This document shows, in pieces, positions 4,849-7,514 of a DNA stretch of 7,514 bases. The number at the start of each line of letters is the position of its first letter. Within the stretch, counting starts at the first letter, position 1. The DNA comes from Spirochaetaceae bacterium (GTDB lineage: Bacteria > Spirochaetota > Spirochaetia > Treponematales > Treponemataceae). The notes under the pieces were generated by a model. It was given only the letters and a program-made list of their open reading frames with translations, had not been told where the DNA came from and searched no databases. The position numbers and the translations under genes are program-made. The stretch spans positions 1 to 7,514 of the forward strand of contig JAITWB010000031.1 in assembly GCA_031285525.1 (NCBI GenBank), given 5' to 3'.

Positions 4849-4884
4849 GCTATCGGGAAAACTGTGTTTTTTCGATAGCTTTAT
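4849..4884 (+). terminator. Second attenuator-like stem before rpoB
   Basis: The arms 4849-4861 and 4867-4879 pair over 13 bases: GCTATCG with CGATAGC, then two G-T and four A-T pairs, with a CTGTG loop. TTTAT follows. It is either a weak terminator or an RNase III-type processing stem. TATAAC at 4888-4893 just after it resembles a -10 but has no matching -35. Confidence 0.45.
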
Positions 4885-4956
4885 CTGTATAACGATAAAT
4901 AAGATAAGTGCATTCGGGTTTATTATATATGACATGCGATGGCAAGGGGGTAATCG

Positions 4957-7514
4957 ATGTTCGCGCGGAATAAGACGATCGATCGTCAATACATTGGTAA
5001 GAATATCCAGAATTTTATGGAATTACCAAACCTCATAGATATTCAGCTCTCTTCATATGAAAAATTCCTGCAGAAGGATAAGCTGGATAAACGTGAACCG
5101 CTGGCTGAACAGGGACTGGAAGAGGTCTTCCGTTCCACCTTCCCCATCGAGAGTCCGAATGGGGATATGCTTCTTGAATATGAATACTACCTCTTGGATG
5201 AGGAAAATATAAAGTTCACTGAGCTGGAGTGTAAGCAGAAGGGACTCTCTTTTTCGGTGCCGCTTAAGGCACGGGTCAATCTGATTTTTCAGCAGACCGG
5301 GGAGATCCGCCAGAAGGACATCTATATGGGGGATATTCCTCTGATGACCGATCGGGGAACCTTCATTATAAATGGCGCTGAGCGGGTTGTGGTTTCTCAG
5401 ATCCACCGGTCTCCCGGCGTTATTTTTAGTCATGAAAAGGGTATTTATTCGAGCCGGATCATTCCCTATCGGGGAAGCTGGCTTGAGTTTGAGATCGACC
5501 AGAAGAAAGAGCTGATCTACGCCAAGGTTGACCGGAAGAAGCGGATTCTCGGAACCGTGTTCCTCCGCGCCCTCGGCTTTGATACCAGAGAGCAGATTCT
5601 CCGCTGTTTTTATGCGGTTGAGCCTATTGCGGTGAATGATTCTATCGAGTCGAAGGATGCTCTGGTAGGGCGGGTTCTTGCGGATTCTGTTGTTATTACG
5701 AACGACGAGACCGGTGAGAGCCGAAAGCTCTATAGGGCTGGTGAAAAGCTGCACCCGCACGATATCGATGAGCTTTTGATAAATAATATCACCGAGGTGA
5801 ATGTTATCCGTTTTGACGGAGAGGATTCGCTTAACTCCCAGATGATCATCAATTGTTTTGATCGGGAGGAGATTCGGTTTAGCAAGGAGAGTTCCTCCAA
5901 CGATGAGCCCTCACGGGAAGAAGCTCTTTCCGCAGTGTATGCGGTGCTGATGCCCGGTAAACCGATTACGGTGGAAGCAGCAGAGAAGGATTTGAATACC
6001 ATGTTCTTCTCTTTCCGCCGCTATGATCTGGGCCGTGTTGGGCGGTACAAGCTGAATAAGAAGTTTGATCATCCAGAGCCGCTTACCGAGCATACGCTGG
6101 CGAAGCCGGACATCATCGCCACGATGAAGTTCCTTATTAAAGTGTATGTGGGCGACGAGAGTATCGATGATATCGACCATCTCGGAAACCGCCGTGTTCG
6201 TTCTGTGGGCGAGCTGATGACAAACAGTCTGAAGACTGCATTCAGCCGTATGGAGCGGATTGCAAAGGAGCGGATGAGTCTGAAAGAGACTGAGACTATT
6301 AAGCCTCAGGATCTGGTGTCCATTAAACCGATTGTGGCGGCTATTAAGGAATTCTTTGGTTCGAGCCAGCTTTCTCAGTTCATGGATCAGGTTAATCCCC
6401 TTGCGGAATTGACTCACAAGCGCCGTCTGAATGCTCTCGGTCCGGGAGGACTTTCCCGGGACAGGGCGGGTATGGAGGTTCGTGACGTTCACTATACCCA
6501 CTATGGGCGGATGTGTCCTATCGAGACGCCGGAAGGTCCGAATATCGGTCTTATCGTGTCTCTGGCTATTTATACACGGGTGAACGATTACGGTTTCCTG
6601 GAGGCTCCTTACCGGAAGATTTCCGATGGGAGAGCGACTCAGGATATCGATTATCTGTCGGCGATGGATGAGGATAAGTATTATATCGGACAGGCTTCGA
6701 TTTTCCTCGATGAGCAGGGTGTGTTCCACGCTGATCAGATTTCCTGTCGCCGTCACGGTGACTATACGACCCGTTCTCCCAAGGACGTGCAGTATATGGA
6801 CGTGTCGCCCAAGCAGATTATTTCGGTTTCTGCGGCATTGATTCCGTTTTTGGAACATGACGACGCGAACCGTGCGCTCATGGGTTCGAACATGCAGCGC
6901 CAGGCTGTTCCTCTCGTGTTCCCCGAGCCGCCTCGGGTTGGAACCGGTATGGAGGCGAAGTGCGCCTACGATTCCGGTGTTCTGGTGAAGGCACGCCGCG
7001 CCGGTGAGGTCATTAACGTGACCGCCGAAGAGGTGCAGGTGCGCCCCGATGAGCCCAAGCGGCCGGATGAGGTAGATAAGTATATTTTGCTGAAATATCA
7101 GCGGACTAATCAGGATACCTGTTATCATCAGCGGCCTGTGGTTGCTGTGGGTCAGCATGTTGATAAGGGTACTGTTCTTGCGGACGGTCCTGCGACCTAT
7201 CAGGGCGAGTTGGCTCTGGGACGCAATATTCTGGTAGGCTTCGTGCCCTGGAATGGATATAACTATGAGGACGCTATCCTCATTTCGCAGCGGGTGGTGA
7301 AGGAAGATATGTTCACTTCGATACATATCAAGGAATTCATTACCGAGGTGCGGGAGACCAAGCTGGGACCGGAGAAGATTACCCGGGATATTCCCAATAC
7401 CAGTGAGAAGTCGCTGGATAACCTTGACGCTGAAGGCGTTATCCGTACCGGCGCGAAGGTTCGTTCCGGGGATATTCTTATCGGTAAGGTGACTCCCAAG
7501 AGCGAGACCGAGAC
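4957..7514 (+). CDS. rpoB: DNA-directed RNA polymerase subunit beta (5' part, 852 codons)
   Basis: The reading frame is open from ATG 4957 to the right edge, and the frame ends on the conserved [15 protein letters not shown] stretch. AAGGGGG (4944-4950) lies 6 nt upstream. Beta subunit landmarks appear in order: [13 protein letters not shown] (26-38), [20 protein letters not shown] (136-155), the rifampicin-site region [11 protein letters not shown] to [10 protein letters not shown] (468-495), [13 protein letters not shown], and [15 protein letters not shown] (755-769). The lineage-specific insertion found in the first half of E. coli beta is absent. The residue equal to E. coli Ser531 is Asn492, while those equal to Asp516 and His526 are kept. 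Asn at this site is known in Borrelia and Treponema and is linked to natural rifampicin resistance. rpoC is expected next, outside the window. Confidence 0.98.
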   Translation, partial: MFARNKTIDRQYIGKNIQNFMELPNLIDIQLSSYEKFLQKDKLDKREPLAEQGLEEVFRSTFPIESPNGDMLLEYEYYLLDEENIKFTELECKQKGLSFSVPLKARVNLIFQQTGEIRQKDIYMGDIPLMTDRGTFIINGAERVVVSQIHRSPGVIFSHEKGIYSSRIIPYRGSWLEFEIDQKKELIYAKVDRKKRILGTVFLRALGFDTREQILRCFYAVEPIAVNDSIESKDALVGRVLADSVVITNDETGESRKLYRAGEKLHPHDIDELLINNITEVNVIRFDGEDSLNSQMIINCFDREEIRFSKESSSNDEPSREEALSAVYAVLMPGKPITVEAAEKDLNTMFFSFRRYDLGRVGRYKLNKKFDHPEPLTEHTLAKPDIIATMKFLIKVYVGDESIDDIDHLGNRRVRSVGELMTNSLKTAFSRMERIAKERMSLKETETIKPQDLVSIKPIVAAIKEFFGSSQLSQFMDQVNPLAELTHKRRLNALGPGGLSRDRAGMEVRDVHYTHYGRMCPIETPEGPNIGLIVSLAIYTRVNDYGFLEAPYRKISDGRATQDIDYLSAMDEDKYYIGQASIFLDEQGVFHADQISCRRHGDYTTRSPKDVQYMDVSPKQIISVSAALIPFLEHDDANRALMGSNMQRQAVPLVFPEPPRVGTGMEAKCAYDSGVLVKARRAGEVINVTAEEVQVRPDEPKRPDEVDKYILLKYQRTNQDTCYHQRPVVAVGQHVDKGTVLADGPATYQGELALGRNILVGFVPWNGYNYEDAILISQRVVKEDMFTSIHIKEFITEVRETKLGPEKITRDIPNTSEKSLDNLDAEGVIRTGAKVRSGDILIGKVTPKSETE

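Noticed and set aside
4865..4930. Promoter for rpoB from TATAAC (4888) or TATTAT (4921)
   Set aside because: Both -10-like boxes lack a fitting -35, and AT-rich DNA gives such matches by chance.
4378..4989. Minus-strand frame of 203 codons across rplL and the rpoB junction
   Set aside because: Its bulk is the reverse of the Ala-rich rplL gene, it spans structured non-coding DNA, and its protein is low-complexity Ala/Ser/Thr.
5911..7326. Antisense open frame of 471 codons inside rpoB
   Set aside because: It lies wholly opposite well-conserved rpoB codons. Its Arg/His/Leu-rich composition is what the reverse strand of such codons gives, and I see no recognisable domain.

Overview
This window is a bacterial chromosomal segment from a spirochaete, most likely of the Treponema/Spirochaeta group. 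That assignment rests on three things: the gene order tRNA-Thr, rpmG, tRNA-Trp, secE, nusG, rplK, rplA, rplJ, rplL, rpoB; spirochaete-like L11 and SecE sequences as I recall the families; and asparagine at the RpoB position equal to E. coli Ser531, as known from Borrelia and Treponema. No database search was possible.

Layout. Positions 1-398 (minus strand) hold the first 132 codons of a lipoprotein that looks like an ABC-transporter sugar-binding protein; it runs off the left edge. Positions 399-1034 are AT-rich and non-coding. They hold two operator-like palindromes, three candidate promoters, and a perfect 7-bp tandem repeat of ten copies (about 641-713). A strong promoter (1035-1063) then starts the rightward cluster. 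Next come tRNA-Thr(GGT), two small hairpins, rpmG (L33), a large stem-loop, tRNA-Trp(CCA), secE and nusG. A terminator-like hairpin with a T-tract follows nusG. After it come rplK-rplA-rplJ, tightly packed with gaps of 1 and 2 nt, a structured 163-nt gap, rplL, a structured 218-nt gap, and rpoB. RpoB is open at the right edge (852 codons present).

The genes serve information processing. L33, L11, L1, L10 and L7/L12 are large-subunit ribosomal proteins, and L11, L10 and L7/L12 form the GTPase-associated stalk. SecE belongs to the SecYEG translocon. NusG couples RNA polymerase to translation or termination. RpoB is the beta subunit of RNA polymerase. All protein genes in the cluster are intact apart from the edge-cut rpoB. 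The interest lies mainly in the gaps: hairpins sit at nearly every wide junction and probably set the different output levels of tRNAs, ribosomal proteins and RNA polymerase. I saw no CRISPR array, intact mobile element, defence system or clearly new protein system.
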